NCBI GenBank assembly: GCA_905182865.1
Contig: CAJJCY010000004.1
Coordinates: forward strand, 186,001 to 250,000
Source: an uncultured SAR324 cluster bacterium
GTDB lineage: Bacteria > SAR324 > NAC60-12
DNA length: 64,000 nt
Direction of reading: 5' to 3'
Numbering within the stretch: the first letter of the stretch is position 1; each line of letters starts with the position of its first letter. Of this stretch, positions 49,926 through 60,095 are shown one piece after another. Under the pieces are notes generated by a model. The model did not search any database, was not told where the DNA came from, and worked only from the letters and a program-made list of their open reading frames with translations. Position numbers and translations under genes: made by a program.

Positions 49926-50726
49926 CTATTGAAATTTACGCAGAGGAAAAAGATTGGCTGCGAAAAAAAACAGTACTGCAGCAATAACAATTGAGGGACC
50001 GGAAGGTGTGTCAATTTGCAGTGATGCCCACAAGCCAAGTCCTACTGAGGCCATACCTATAAGCGCACCTCCAAGTGCCATTTGTTCAGGAGTTCTACTG
50101 AAACGCCTCGCTGCAGAAACAGGAATTATTAAAAGTGAGGTGACCAGCAGAATTCCGATTATTTTCATGGATAAGGCAATCACAGCTGCAATCAAAAGCA
50201 TGAAGATCAGTTGTACTCTGATAACTGGAACTCCTTCTGCCTGGGCAAGTTCACTGTCAAATGTAATAGCAAGTAAAGGTCGCCATAGCCAAAGAAATAT
50301 CAGCATGATCAAAAGACCGCCGCCATAGATCCAGTAAAGATCTGTCATGTCTACTGCCAAAATGTCACCAAATAAATATCCCATTAAATCAACGCGCACC
50401 CAACTCATAAGGCTGATTGCCAACACTCCCATGGCCAGTGATGCATGAGAAAGTGTACCTAAAACAGCATCGTTTGCAAGCTGTTTTTGTCGTTGAAAAA
50501 TAAAAAGAATCATTGCTACAGCGATGGCAACAACAAAAACACCGAAAATCAAATCAACTTCCAGAAAAATACCAAGTGCGACTCCCAGTAAAGCTGAATG
50601 AGCCATGGTGTCACCTAAGTATGACATTCTTCGCCAGATCACGAAACAACCCAGTGGACCTGCAAGAATGGCAACTCCCATCCCAGCAATAACAGCCCGC
50701 CAAAAGAAATCATCTAAAATCATCAC
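49926..50726 (-). CDS. znuB: Zinc ABC importer permease ZnuB
   Basis: The 266-residue protein has about eight helices and is an ABC-3 family permease. The opening FFWRAVIAGMGVAILAGPLG and WRRMSYLGDTMAHSALLGVA (about residues 31-50) are the classical ZnuB segments. Its ATG overlaps the znuC stop by four bases. It forms the Zn2+ channel with ZnuC and ZnuA. It is the only intact gene of the three. Confidence 0.94.
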   Translation of the reverse strand: MMILDDFFWRAVIAGMGVAILAGPLGCFVIWRRMSYLGDTMAHSALLGVALGIFLEVDLIFGVFVVAIAVAMILFIFQRQKQLANDAVLGTLSHASLAMGVLAISLMSWVRVDLMGYLFGDILAVDMTDLYWIYGGGLLIMLIFLWLWRPLLAITFDSELAQAEGVPVIRVQLIFMLLIAAVIALSMKIIGILLVTSLLIIPVSAARRFSRTPEQMALGGALIGMASVGLGLWASLQIDTPSGPSIVIAAVLFFFAANLFPLRKFQ

Positions 50727-51516
50727 TGGCTGTCCTCACGCAATGTTCCGGATAATTGATGTGTGTGGTCGTGATGGTGACTATATACAGCCAAAGCACT
50801 ACCGGAGTCTAAACCGAACAACCGTAAGTATTCCGGATGTTGGCTTACATCTTCAGGTTCTCCCTCGCAGCACACATGGCGGTTCAAGCACAACACACGG
50901 TCTGTTGAAGCCATTACTACATGCAGATCATGTGAAACCATCAGCACACCGCAACCATGCTTATTTCTCAAGTTTCCAATTAGTTTGTACAATTCTGACT
51001 CTCCCATGTAGTCTACTCCCTGTACCGGTTCATCAAGAACAAGAAGTTCTGGATTTATCAAAAGTGTACGCGCCAGCATCACACGCTGAAATTCTCCTCC
51101 TGAAAGCTGATACACGGGCTTGTTTTTCAATGATAAAACACCGGTTTCATCCAGGACATTTTCAATTTGTCGATTGGAAAAATTTCCAGTCAAATTCATC
51201 ATTCGGTTGACTGAAAGAGGTAGAATCGGATCTACAGTAATTTTTTGCGGCAGGTAGCCAATTCTGAGATTTGGTTTTTTATATATACTCCCGGTATTTG
51301 GAGGGATAACTCCCAACAAAACACGGAACAGTGTGGTTTTACCAGCTCCGTTTGGCCCGATGATAGTCACAATTTCTCCAGCAGAGACAGTAAGCGAACA
51401 TCGGACAGCAACTCCTGTTCTCCAGCGAATAGAGACATATTTTCGGTTTGAAGCAGGATTTGTTTTTTTTCTTTTGCAGTTGACAAATTTGCTGCAGTTT
51501 CCATCTTGGTTAGCAT
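50723..51516 (-). pseudogene. znuC: Zinc ABC importer ATPase ZnuC, frameshifted near the N-terminus
   Basis: The main frame carries Walker A IGPNGAGKTTLFR, signature QLSGGEFQRVMLAR, Walker B LLVLDEPVQGVD and H-loop MVSHDLHVV, but opens only at a GTG (51370) inside the first strand. One frame over, an ATG at 51516 (or 51504) reads TAKEKKQILLQTENMSLFAG and EQELLSDVRL, then stops. A single missing base at about 51389-51394 (between DVRL and TVSAGEIV) joins them into the normal ZnuC N-terminus and a protein of 264 residues (E. coli 251). Without repair, the Walker A strand lacks its A-loop partner (Phe/Tyr region), so activity would be doubtful. Confidence 0.88.
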
Positions 51517-51608
51517 TGACAAATTAGTTAGTCAGAGTTATCCTGAAGTAATCAATATTTATAACATATTTTACTCTTCAAAGCAAAGCCGCAAAGCAAA
51601 ACTGGATT

Positions 51609-52555
51609 GTGATTAAAACTGGAATTTGCTTAATTATTGTTATTCCACTTCTCTGTTTTAATCTGGCAATGGCAGCTTCAGATTTGAAAGTTGTGGTTTC
51701 AATAAAACCGTTTCACTCACTTGTTTCTTCTGTAATGCAGGGGGTTTCAAAACCTGCTTTGCTTTTAAATGGAAACAACTCACCACATACCTATTCCCTG
51801 CGGCCAAGCGCTGCCGTCAAGCTTCAAAACGCAGATCTTGTTTTTTGGGGAGGAGAAAATCTGGAAGGATTTTTGGCCAAACCAATTCATTCTTTGGCTG
51901 CAGGAGCCTGGGTGTTTTCATTTGAAGATACACCTGGACTCATACTGCGGCCCTTTCGCTCAGGTAAAGAGTGGCAGAAACTTGATCATGAATCTGAAAA
52001 TGATCAAGACCATTTAAAGAAACAGGAAATCCACAGGTTACCAGGAAACGACCCACACATTTGGCTGGATCCACTTAATGCTCAAAAAATCATCCAGAAT
52101 TTAGTCCAAATATTGAGTGATTTAGATCCTGAAAATGCGAATACCTATCACAGTAACGGCAAAAAAACAATACTCCGACTTTCTGATTTAAACATACAAT
52201 TGGAAACAAAAATGAGTTCTGTTTCATCAAAGTCTTATATTGTCTTTCATGATGCATATCAATATTTTGAGAAAAGCTTTAATATTAGTCCAATTGGCTG
52301 CAGTACAATTCAGGTCATTCCACAAGTGTTGGCAGGTTGATAGATATCCGTAAAAAAATAAAAATCAAAAACGTTCTTTGTATTTTTACGGAACCGCAAT
52401 TTTCTCCCAAATTGGTGCAAACTGTCATTTCGGGAACTACTGTAAAAACAGGAATACTTGATCCTATTGGTACCAGCATTCCTCCAGGTCCAGAGATGTA
52501 TTTTACTTTACTAAATAATATCAGCCATTCAATTAGTACTTGTTTTAAAAAATGA
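51609..52555 (+). pseudogene. znuA: Zinc-binding protein ZnuA, frameshifted
   Basis: It starts at GTG 51609 with a Sec signal (MIKTGICLIIVIPLLCFNL, then AMA). The zinc-ligand His residues are seen in SPHTYSLRPS, NDPHIWLDP and FHDAYQYFEK. A short His/Asp loop (HESENDQDHLKKQEIH) stands in for the usual His-rich loop. The frame stops at 52340 (VIPQVLAG). The next frame continues RLIDIRKKIKIKNVLCIFTE, with LDPIGTSIPPG holding the C-lobe Asp, to 52555. One missing base near 52331-52336 explains it; the repaired protein is 315 residues (E. coli 310). It is divergent from znuCB. An AT-rich half-site TATAACAT (51560-51567) could be part of a Zur operator, weakly. Confidence 0.9.
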
Positions 52556-52596
52556 TGTACGTGGAATATACTTTTTTCCATTAGAGAGATGATCCA

Positions 52597-55500
52597 ATGT
52601 CCAAAATTAAGAAGATAAGAGAAGAAAATACTTTGGTGAAGGATGATTCCGATATTTCGGTTTTTGATCAGTTTATCACACATTTTTTGCGTGGTATGTC
52701 AGAACGAATGCATGAGACCTACAGCAATTCAGAGTTGGAAGTCTTTCTCAAAGATAGATTTGCTTTTTTCAGGAAAGCAGTCAGCAGGAGTGGAATGGTA
52801 CAAGTAGTTCCTCATAAACTTCCATCTAACACACATGAAGAGTCATCTTTTCCCGGGAATGTAATAATAGAAATAGTTTCTCCAGATGCACCGTTTATCG
52901 TCGTTACTGTTGAGGCACTGTTGCGTCAGTTGGATTTAATGATTCATCGAAAACTTCATCCAATAATGGGAGTACGTCTGACTGCAGAGAAAGAAATTTT
53001 GGGAGTTATTTCTCCAGTAGATACATCAGAAAAATTTGTTCATCTCTATCTGGAAATTGATGCTGATGCAGACATCATTTCCTTGAAACATATTGAAAAC
53101 CTGATTGCCGGTCACATGTTGGCAGTTCAGCTTGTCCAGAATCAGCGTCAAAATATGTTGATACGGCTGGAATCAATGGAAAAAGAAATTGATACAGTTA
53201 CTGTCATTTCCTCTGATACAAAGGAAGATTGGTCTAAACTTTGTGGATGGTTGAAACTGGACAATTTTACTTTGATGGGTTTTATCACACTTGTAGCACA
53301 GGATTCAGATTCTAGAAATTTCATTAAAACTATAGACAATTCCGGACTGGGAATTTTGGCAAAGACCTTTCTATCTAAATCCTCCAAGACTCTTTTGAAT
53401 GTTGTAACTGCACGTCTTAGTAATCGCCGTCACTCAAAATTCCCTTTTGCATTGGACCTGATTCGTTTCATTAGTCCGGTTTTACGTTTTGAAAACTTGA
53501 TGATCCTGAGTATCCGTGTTCCGGATAAGAAATTAGGTATGGTTGAGCATGTTTTTCTCGGTCTGCTCAGGGGAAGCTCACTTCAAGTAAAAAATATTGA
53601 AACGCCTCTTATTCACCAGAAGATGGACTATATTTTTAAAAACCGGAATATGCTGGTGAACAGTTATGACTACAATGAAGTCATCCGGATATTCAGTGCA
53701 ACACCAAAATTTGAATTATTCCGTTCATCAAGGAAAGAATTGATTCAGGTTTGCGATGGACTTCTTTCTGTCAACAATCCTAATAATATTTATTGTTTTC
53801 AGATAAATTCCAGAGTTACAGGAGTATTAAAGTTGATGATAGTGATGCCCACCTCACTTTTCTCTGAGGAAGCGATTAAACACACTATTGTCTTACTCAA
53901 GGCAAAAATTACACATCAGCATTGTGACTGGTTTGAAGCACGCGGAAGTGAAAAATCACGTTTACATCTGCAATTTGAGCTGCAGGAAGACAAACTGGGA
54001 AAAAGTGAATTGCCTAATGTTGATTTGCTGCAGCTTGAAAATGAAATCAGCGGACGGATAAAACCGTGGAAAATTCAACTTCGCGAACTCCTACAGAGTA
54101 AAAATACAGGTGATGTAGGTAGACGATTATATGAACGATATGTCCCACTGATGCCTTCTCATTACAGTGCCCGTGTTGAAATATTGGAAGCCCTGGAAAA
54201 TATTCAGTTCATGGAATTACTGACCCGGGATGATAATCTTCAATTCGACTTAAAACACTTCTCAATTCCATCAGTACTTGGCAAGTCTGTTTCCCTGCTC
54301 TATGTTTACAGCAAAGAGAAAATACATTTGATTGAGATCATGCCTGTCCTGCAAAATCTTGGACTGCATGTAATCGACCAGTTGACGACAAGAATTGGTA
54401 ATGATGAAAAAACTTTAGCTTTCATCCAGTCTTTTAGAGTAGTACGCAGTGACAGGATAAAAATAGAAGAAGAGCATTTCAAACCATTGTTGGCACCAAT
54501 AGTTAAACAGGTCTTCAATAAAAAAACAGAAAATGACCCTTTGAATGGTTTGGCATTACTGGCAAATTTAGCATGGCGGGAAATTAATGTGCTTCAGCTT
54601 TATCGCAATCTATCTCTCCAATTAAGTGCACCTTTAACCCGTGAGACGATAAATGGTGTTCTGCTCAGGCATCCCCTCTGCTCGCGCTTGTTGTTTGAAA
54701 CATTTGACTGTCGATTTTCTCCTGAATCTTCTTTTGGTAATTTGATTTATCGTCAAGAAGTGCTTTTGCCGCAGAAAAAACATGAGTTCATTGAGAGTTT
54801 AGTAACAGTAAAACAGGTTACTGATGATGAGGTATTACGTCGTTTGTTTGAATTGATTGAAAATACTTTGCGAACGAATTATTACCTGCAGCAAGATACT
54901 GAAGAAACAGGTATTTCCATCAAACTTGATTCTCGAAAAATAGAACAGATGCCGGACCCGGTGCCTTTCAAAGAAATATATGTGCATGATGTGGGGATGG
55001 AAGGTCTGCATTTACGTTTTGGACCAGTTGCACGGGGTGGACTTCGCTGGTCAGATCGGCCGGATGACTTCAGAACGGAAATATTGGGGCTTGTCAAAAC
55101 ACAACAAACAAAAAATGTGGTGATTGTTCCAGTTGGATCAAAAGGTGGTTTTGTGCTGAAAAACACTCCGGCATCACGTGAAGAAGCAATCACAGAATCT
55201 AAAAGTCAATACAGACGTTTCATTAGTGCAATGCTGCAGATAACCGACAATTTTGACGCACAGGGTAAGATACAAACTCCAAGTCACGTACTTTCCTACG
55301 ATGATCCGGATCCATATCTGGTTGTTGCTGCAGACAAAGGGACGGCAACTTTTTCAGATATAGCCAACGAAGTGTCTGAAAAATACGATTACTGGCTGGG
55401 CGACGCTTTTGCTTCAGGCGGTTCAGTCGGTTATGATCACAAAAGAGAAGGAATCACAGCTCGAGGAGGATGGGAATGCGTTAAACTGCACTTTAAGGAA

Positions 55501-57453
55501 ATGGGTCGGAACATTCAGGCTGAACACACTACAGTAATTGGCATAGGAGACATGAGTGGAGATGTTTTTGGTAACGGGATGCTGCAGAGTAAAATGATCC
55601 TTCTCAAAGCTGCATTCAATCATAGGCATATCATTCTTGATCCTGATCCAGATGCAGAAAGTTCATGGCAGGAACGAAAACGTCTTTTTGATTTGCCTGG
55701 ATCCAACTGGATGGATTATTCTACGGAAAGAATTAGTTCCGGAGGCGGAATCTATGAGCGTAATGCAAAATCCATTAAGCTGTCGCCTGAGATAAAAGTA
55801 ATGCTTGGTACAGATGCAGACAGTTTAAAAGGTGAAGATGCAGTACGGCTTATTTTACAAATGGACGTAGATTTGTTGTGGTTTGGCGGCATAGGTACAT
55901 ACATTAAAACTGCTGATCAAACTCATTATCAAGTTGGAGACCAGGAAAACAACTTTTTACGAATTGATACTACTGAATGTCAAATGAAGGTTATTGGTGA
56001 AGGAGCTAATTTAGGCTTGACTCAATTGGCGCGCATTGATCTTGCTAACAATGGAGTTAGACTGAACACCGATGCTGTTGACAATTCCGGTGGTGTAAAT
56101 ATGTCGGATTATGAGGTTAATCTAAAAATATTACTCCAGCAGCTTCTTAGAAGAGGCATTGTAGGGTCAAAGGAAGAGCGAAATGATCTACTTGCATCAG
56201 CAACCGATGAGGTTTCTGAGCTTGTATTAGCCAATAACCGCGGACAGCACCGTTTGATCTCAATGGACAGCATTCGTTCCAACCTCAATTTCCGTTTGTT
56301 CCGTAAGTTGATTGCACATCTGCAGGAGCAGGGAATGAATAAACGCAGCGAATACATTCCAACACGTACAGAACTTGATCAGTTGGAACATTCAAACATG
56401 CCTTTGCCGCGTCCAGTCCTTTCAGTATTGATGGCTTATGCAAAAATGGAGATCTACGAAGCGCTTACCTCTTCAGAAATGCCACTTGAAAAAGAACTGA
56501 CTGCAACGTATTTAGATTATGTTCCTAAAACTTTAAAAAGTCACTTTGGTGAAAATGCCAACGATCATCCTCTGAAAAAGGAGATTGTTTCTACGGTTCT
56601 GACGAACAATATCACTAATCAGGCAGGTTCAACCTTTGTTTCCAGAATGGCACAAGTCACTGAACGGAGCATACCTGATATAATAAGGACCTATCTGATA
56701 CTGGAATCAAGCCTTGGTGCAACAGAAATACGGGGCCGTCTGTATTCTATGACAGATATCACTGAGAAAGAGCGTTACGAAGTACTGATAGATTTGGAAG
56801 ATGTTTTGAAGATGCTCGTTCGAAATGTACTGCAGAGTCAAGAAGTTCCACCGGGTTTTGAACAAATCGACAAATATCATGCATTATTGAGTGAACTGGT
56901 GGAGCATCCAGATAATTCTGTAGATACATTAAATTCAGAAAACGATCAATCTCCTTCAGATTCCAAGCAGGAAAAAGTTGAATCAGAAGATTTAAGCGAA
57001 CAACGTGCAATTGAGACTGTCAGGACCTCACTGCGGCGTTTAAGATTAGCTCCGGATGTGATTCATTTGTGTATTAACAAAAAACTGGGTGTCTCTACTG
57101 CATATCGTATTGCAGAGAGTGTTGAACAGAAATTCGGACTAGACTGGCTTCGAGAACGTCTGATTTTGCAGGAGCCAGGCAATGATTGGGAACTGGAATT
57201 CCAGGACATTCTTTTACGTACATTGGATGCAAACAAATTGAGGCTGTTGGAAGTATTGCTTGCATCTCACAAGATTGAGACAATGAAAGAACAGGATTTT
57301 CCAACTTTACTGGAACCGCTGGAAGAAATGAATGCTGCCCATTTACGGGCATATATTCATTCACTTGAGCAACTGAGAAGTGGTTCATTGATCAGTCTGA
57401 CTTCAATTGCAGTAAATCTTAGTCATTTGGATTTTCTAAAAAACATCTCTTAA
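52597..57453 (+). CDS. NAD-specific glutamate dehydrogenase, 180-kDa class
   Basis: The 1618-residue protein has the size and order of the large GDH: a long N-terminal regulatory region with ACT-like parts (to about residue 700), then the catalytic domain with VGMEGLHLRFGPVARGGLRW (GLRWSDR motif) and VPVGSKGGFVLKN (catalytic Lys). VVAADKGTATFSDIANEVSE and IGIGDMSGDVFGNGMLQS form the NAD-binding fold. It deaminates glutamate to 2-oxoglutarate and ammonium with NAD+, mainly for amino-acid catabolism. No break occurs over 4.9 kb. It precedes manC by 39 bases. Confidence 0.97.
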   Translation: MSKIKKIREENTLVKDDSDISVFDQFITHFLRGMSERMHETYSNSELEVFLKDRFAFFRKAVSRSGMVQVVPHKLPSNTHEESSFPGNVIIEIVSPDAPFIVVTVEALLRQLDLMIHRKLHPIMGVRLTAEKEILGVISPVDTSEKFVHLYLEIDADADIISLKHIENLIAGHMLAVQLVQNQRQNMLIRLESMEKEIDTVTVISSDTKEDWSKLCGWLKLDNFTLMGFITLVAQDSDSRNFIKTIDNSGLGILAKTFLSKSSKTLLNVVTARLSNRRHSKFPFALDLIRFISPVLRFENLMILSIRVPDKKLGMVEHVFLGLLRGSSLQVKNIETPLIHQKMDYIFKNRNMLVNSYDYNEVIRIFSATPKFELFRSSRKELIQVCDGLLSVNNPNNIYCFQINSRVTGVLKLMIVMPTSLFSEEAIKHTIVLLKAKITHQHCDWFEARGSEKSRLHLQFELQEDKLGKSELPNVDLLQLENEISGRIKPWKIQLRELLQSKNTGDVGRRLYERYVPLMPSHYSARVEILEALENIQFMELLTRDDNLQFDLKHFSIPSVLGKSVSLLYVYSKEKIHLIEIMPVLQNLGLHVIDQLTTRIGNDEKTLAFIQSFRVVRSDRIKIEEEHFKPLLAPIVKQVFNKKTENDPLNGLALLANLAWREINVLQLYRNLSLQLSAPLTRETINGVLLRHPLCSRLLFETFDCRFSPESSFGNLIYRQEVLLPQKKHEFIESLVTVKQVTDDEVLRRLFELIENTLRTNYYLQQDTEETGISIKLDSRKIEQMPDPVPFKEIYVHDVGMEGLHLRFGPVARGGLRWSDRPDDFRTEILGLVKTQQTKNVVIVPVGSKGGFVLKNTPASREEAITESKSQYRRFISAMLQITDNFDAQGKIQTPSHVLSYDDPDPYLVVAADKGTATFSDIANEVSEKYDYWLGDAFASGGSVGYDHKREGITARGGWECVKLHFKEMGRNIQAEHTTVIGIGDMSGDVFGNGMLQSKMILLKAAFNHRHIILDPDPDAESSWQERKRLFDLPGSNWMDYSTERISSGGGIYERNAKSIKLSPEIKVMLGTDADSLKGEDAVRLILQMDVDLLWFGGIGTYIKTADQTHYQVGDQENNFLRIDTTECQMKVIGEGANLGLTQLARIDLANNGVRLNTDAVDNSGGVNMSDYEVNLKILLQQLLRRGIVGSKEERNDLLASATDEVSELVLANNRGQHRLISMDSIRSNLNFRLFRKLIAHLQEQGMNKRSEYIPTRTELDQLEHSNMPLPRPVLSVLMAYAKMEIYEALTSSEMPLEKELTATYLDYVPKTLKSHFGENANDHPLKKEIVSTVLTNNITNQAGSTFVSRMAQVTERSIPDIIRTYLILESSLGATEIRGRLYSMTDITEKERYEVLIDLEDVLKMLVRNVLQSQEVPPGFEQIDKYHALLSELVEHPDNSVDTLNSENDQSPSDSKQEKVESEDLSEQRAIETVRTSLRRLRLAPDVIHLCINKKLGVSTAYRIAESVEQKFGLDWLRERLILQEPGNDWELEFQDILLRTLDANKLRLLEVLLASHKIETMKEQDFPTLLEPLEEMNAAHLRAYIHSLEQLRSGSLISLTSIAVNLSHLDFLKNIS

Positions 57454-57492
57454 AATCTGAATAACCTGACAATTAACTGGTATAAAAAATAT

Positions 57493-58881
57493 ATGATTGC
57501 AATGATCCTTGCCGGAGGAACAGGAACACGTCTCTGGCCTTATAGTCGCAGTATGACTCCCAAACAATTTCTCAATCTTGGTTCAACTCACGAATCTCTG
57601 TTCCAGGAAACATGCAGGCGTTTGGAAACACTTATTGATCCAGAGAAAATCTATGTTGTCGGTTCTGCATCACATGAAGGAGAGCTTCAGCAGCAGATGG
57701 CACAAATATATCCAGACTATCGTCCTGAACAGTTACTTATTGAACCGCTTAGCCGTAACACTGCACCGGCCATACTATGGGGGATTCTTCAGATTCCGGA
57801 AAATCAACGCAGTGAGCCGGTTGTCATTTTGGCTTCGGACCACCTGATAAAGGCACCTGAACATTTTATCGGTGCCTTAAAAAATGCGGAAACTCTAGCA
57901 AGTACAGGTTATCTTGTGACTTTTGGTATACGTCCGGACCGGCCGGAAACAGGATATGGTTACATCAAGGCAGGAGAAGCACTTGAAGTCGGTTTTAAGG
58001 TTGCAAATTTTGTTGAAAAACCTGACCAGTCAACGGCAGAAAGCTATCTGGAATCCTCAGATTATACCTGGAATGCGAGTATTTTTATGGCAACTGCAGA
58101 AACCTGGCTGGATGAATTTCGTAATCATGCACCAGGATTGCTGGCTGTGTTCGAAAACGCAACGGTTGATGGAAAGGAGCTTGCTGATCCGGAAGTAATT
58201 CGGAATATATACCAATCCATCGAGTCTGAGTCAATTGATTACGCACTCTTTGAAAAATCAAAGCGGGTTGCGGTTTTGCCTGTTGATATGGAATGGAGTG
58301 ACCTTGGCAGTTGGGAAAGTATTTATCAGGTTTCAGAGAAAGACAAACAGGGTAATGTCATACGGGGCAACGTTATTTCCCATGAAACGCAAAACTGCCT
58401 GATCTTCAGCAGCAAAAAGCTGGTAACGAGTATTGGTGTTGAAAATTTGATCATTGTTGAAACTGATGATGCCCTGCTGGTATGCGACATGACGCGTTCC
58501 CAGGACGTGAAAAAACTCGTTGAAACACTTAAAAAAGAGGAACGGCATGAATATAAATTTCATACACGTGTAATGCGTCCATGGGGCTCTGCCACGACAA
58601 TTCTGGAAAATACGAGCTATCGTATCCGCATGCTGGAAATCCAGACAGACAAAAGTATGTCTCTCCAGAGCCATCAACAGCGTAGCGAACACTGGGTTGT
58701 GCTTGAGGGGACAGCTGATGTTCAGCGTGGTGATGAAAAGGTTATTTTGCAAGAAAATGAATCTGCATATATACCCAAAGGAATGCGGCACCGTCTTGGG
58801 AATTCTGGAAAAACAACTCTACAGATAATTGAGGTTCAACAGGGTGAGTACCTTGGAGATGACGATATTGAACGTTTTTAG
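57493..58881 (+). CDS. manC: Mannose-1-phosphate guanylyltransferase / mannose-6-phosphate isomerase
   Basis: The 462-residue bifunctional enzyme has an N-terminal GT-A nucleotidyltransferase with ILAGGTGTRLWPYSRSMTPK and the metal loop VVILASDHLI. A middle left-handed helix follows, then a C-terminal cupin isomerase (RPWGSATTILENTSYRIRML, His residues in SLQSHQQRSEHWVVLEG). It makes GDP-mannose, the precursor of the GDP-fucose made via fcl. The length equals that of AlgA/CpsB/ManC proteins. It lies 39 bases after NAD-GDH, so co-transcription is possible but functionally unlinked. Confidence 0.95.
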   Translation: MIAMILAGGTGTRLWPYSRSMTPKQFLNLGSTHESLFQETCRRLETLIDPEKIYVVGSASHEGELQQQMAQIYPDYRPEQLLIEPLSRNTAPAILWGILQIPENQRSEPVVILASDHLIKAPEHFIGALKNAETLASTGYLVTFGIRPDRPETGYGYIKAGEALEVGFKVANFVEKPDQSTAESYLESSDYTWNASIFMATAETWLDEFRNHAPGLLAVFENATVDGKELADPEVIRNIYQSIESESIDYALFEKSKRVAVLPVDMEWSDLGSWESIYQVSEKDKQGNVIRGNVISHETQNCLIFSSKKLVTSIGVENLIIVETDDALLVCDMTRSQDVKKLVETLKKEERHEYKFHTRVMRPWGSATTILENTSYRIRMLEIQTDKSMSLQSHQQRSEHWVVLEGTADVQRGDEKVILQENESAYIPKGMRHRLGNSGKTTLQIIEVQQGEYLGDDDIERF

Positions 58882-59051
58882 TTTAAGGATCACTTTAATT
58901 CTATAACCAGAACGTTACACAGGATACTCAGAAAGGCTGTAAGTGAAATAAATGCATTTTAACAGGAAAATATATATTTTGGCTTAACTTGTGAAATATA
59001 TTGGATATAGATAAATAATTTTTATAGTTCAAATTAAATGTAGGTAATTTA

Positions 59052-59694
59052 ATGAATGACTGGAACATTTACATAATTTTGCTGAATTGCGGTTATATAA
59101 TTTACTTAGCAGCTTTTTTGGCAAAAAAAATCGTATGGCTGAGGTTACTCACTATTACAGGGAACTTCTTAATTGTACCCTATTTCTTATATTTCCATGA
59201 AACACCTTTGTGGAATTCCTTTGTCTGGACGTGTATTTATACGATTATCAACTTGGTAATGCTCTTTATCATTTACCTAGAAAGCAGGCCCGTTTCACTA
59301 AGTGATTTAGAACAGAGAATCTATGATCTGACATTCAAATCTCTTGAACCAAGGGTATTCAAAAAATTGATCGATCATGGATCTTTGGAAGAAATACAGC
59401 CTGAGGTGAATCTTGTCACTCGTGATTCAGAACTGGACAGCCTGATGCTTGTGGTGGAAGGTGAGGCTGAAGTGGTGCTCAAACATGGAGAACATACTAA
59501 TTATTCCTACAGGCGGATTCATTGGTGAGCAGTCCTTCATAACTGGAGGAAAAACTTCGGCAGATGTCACGACAGGCAAGGAGGCAACTACGATTTTACG
59601 CTGGAATAGTCAAGTACTAAGGAAGTACCTTGCAGATAAAGAGACTCTGAAAGACCACCTCGATCTAATATTTCACTTCCGATTTGATCCATAA
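59052..59694 (+). pseudogene. Popeye-domain (POPDC-like) membrane protein, frameshifted
   Basis: Three hydrophobic segments (about residues 6-25, 30-50 and 57-77) are followed by a cytoplasmic domain with ESRPVSLSDLEQRIYDLTFK, FKKLIDHGSLEEIQ and LMLVVEGEAEVVLKHG. In animals this Popeye domain binds cAMP. The first frame ends RRIHW at 59528. The next frame continues IIPTGGFIGEQSFITGG, then TSADVTTGKEATTILRWNSQ and a normal end at 59694. One extra base in ACTAATT (about 59497-59501) explains it; the repaired protein has 213 residues. The order of helices, RP-ExE, IGE-SF and W matches the animal family, and bacterial members exist. It is alone in its region; its role in bacteria is not known. 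Confidence 0.78.
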
Positions 59695-60095
59695 ACTGAG
59701 GGAGCATGGAAGAGGATTTTGATGAAATAAGACATTCCCAAGATTTGAATATCAGTCAAAATAATTAAATGAGAGGATACTTTAATATAACGAAGAAAAT
59801 TATCTGGTCACATGAGTCCTCTCTGAAAATATAAAGACTTAACTGATAGAATCAATAATTGAGAATCCAATGCTGTCTTTTACACGATAGATTTCAAGTC
59901 TTACAACCTCCCACAACCCACTCCTCCTTCACTACCTGGCAGTTTCAATCCCCTGTCTTTAGCAAAAAATTTATTTATAATTGGTATGAATAATGAATTT
60001 GCCTTTATGGTTTTAAAATAGCAATGCTAGTAGGGCTGATACTAGCCAGCACCTGTTTTTAAATATTTTTCATTATTTTTTATTAAAAACTTGGT
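59695..60095. other. Gene-free spacer
   Basis: I see no gene in these 401 bases. A 7-base inverted repeat GAGAGGA/TCCTCTC (59771-59777 and 59817-59823) is widely spaced. The following lipoprotein frame uses a TTG start with no strong ribosome site. Confidence 0.4.

Noticed and set aside
51554..51571. Zur operator between znuC and znuA
   Set aside because: Only one half-site (TATAACAT) fits the known consensus; the other arm does not match.
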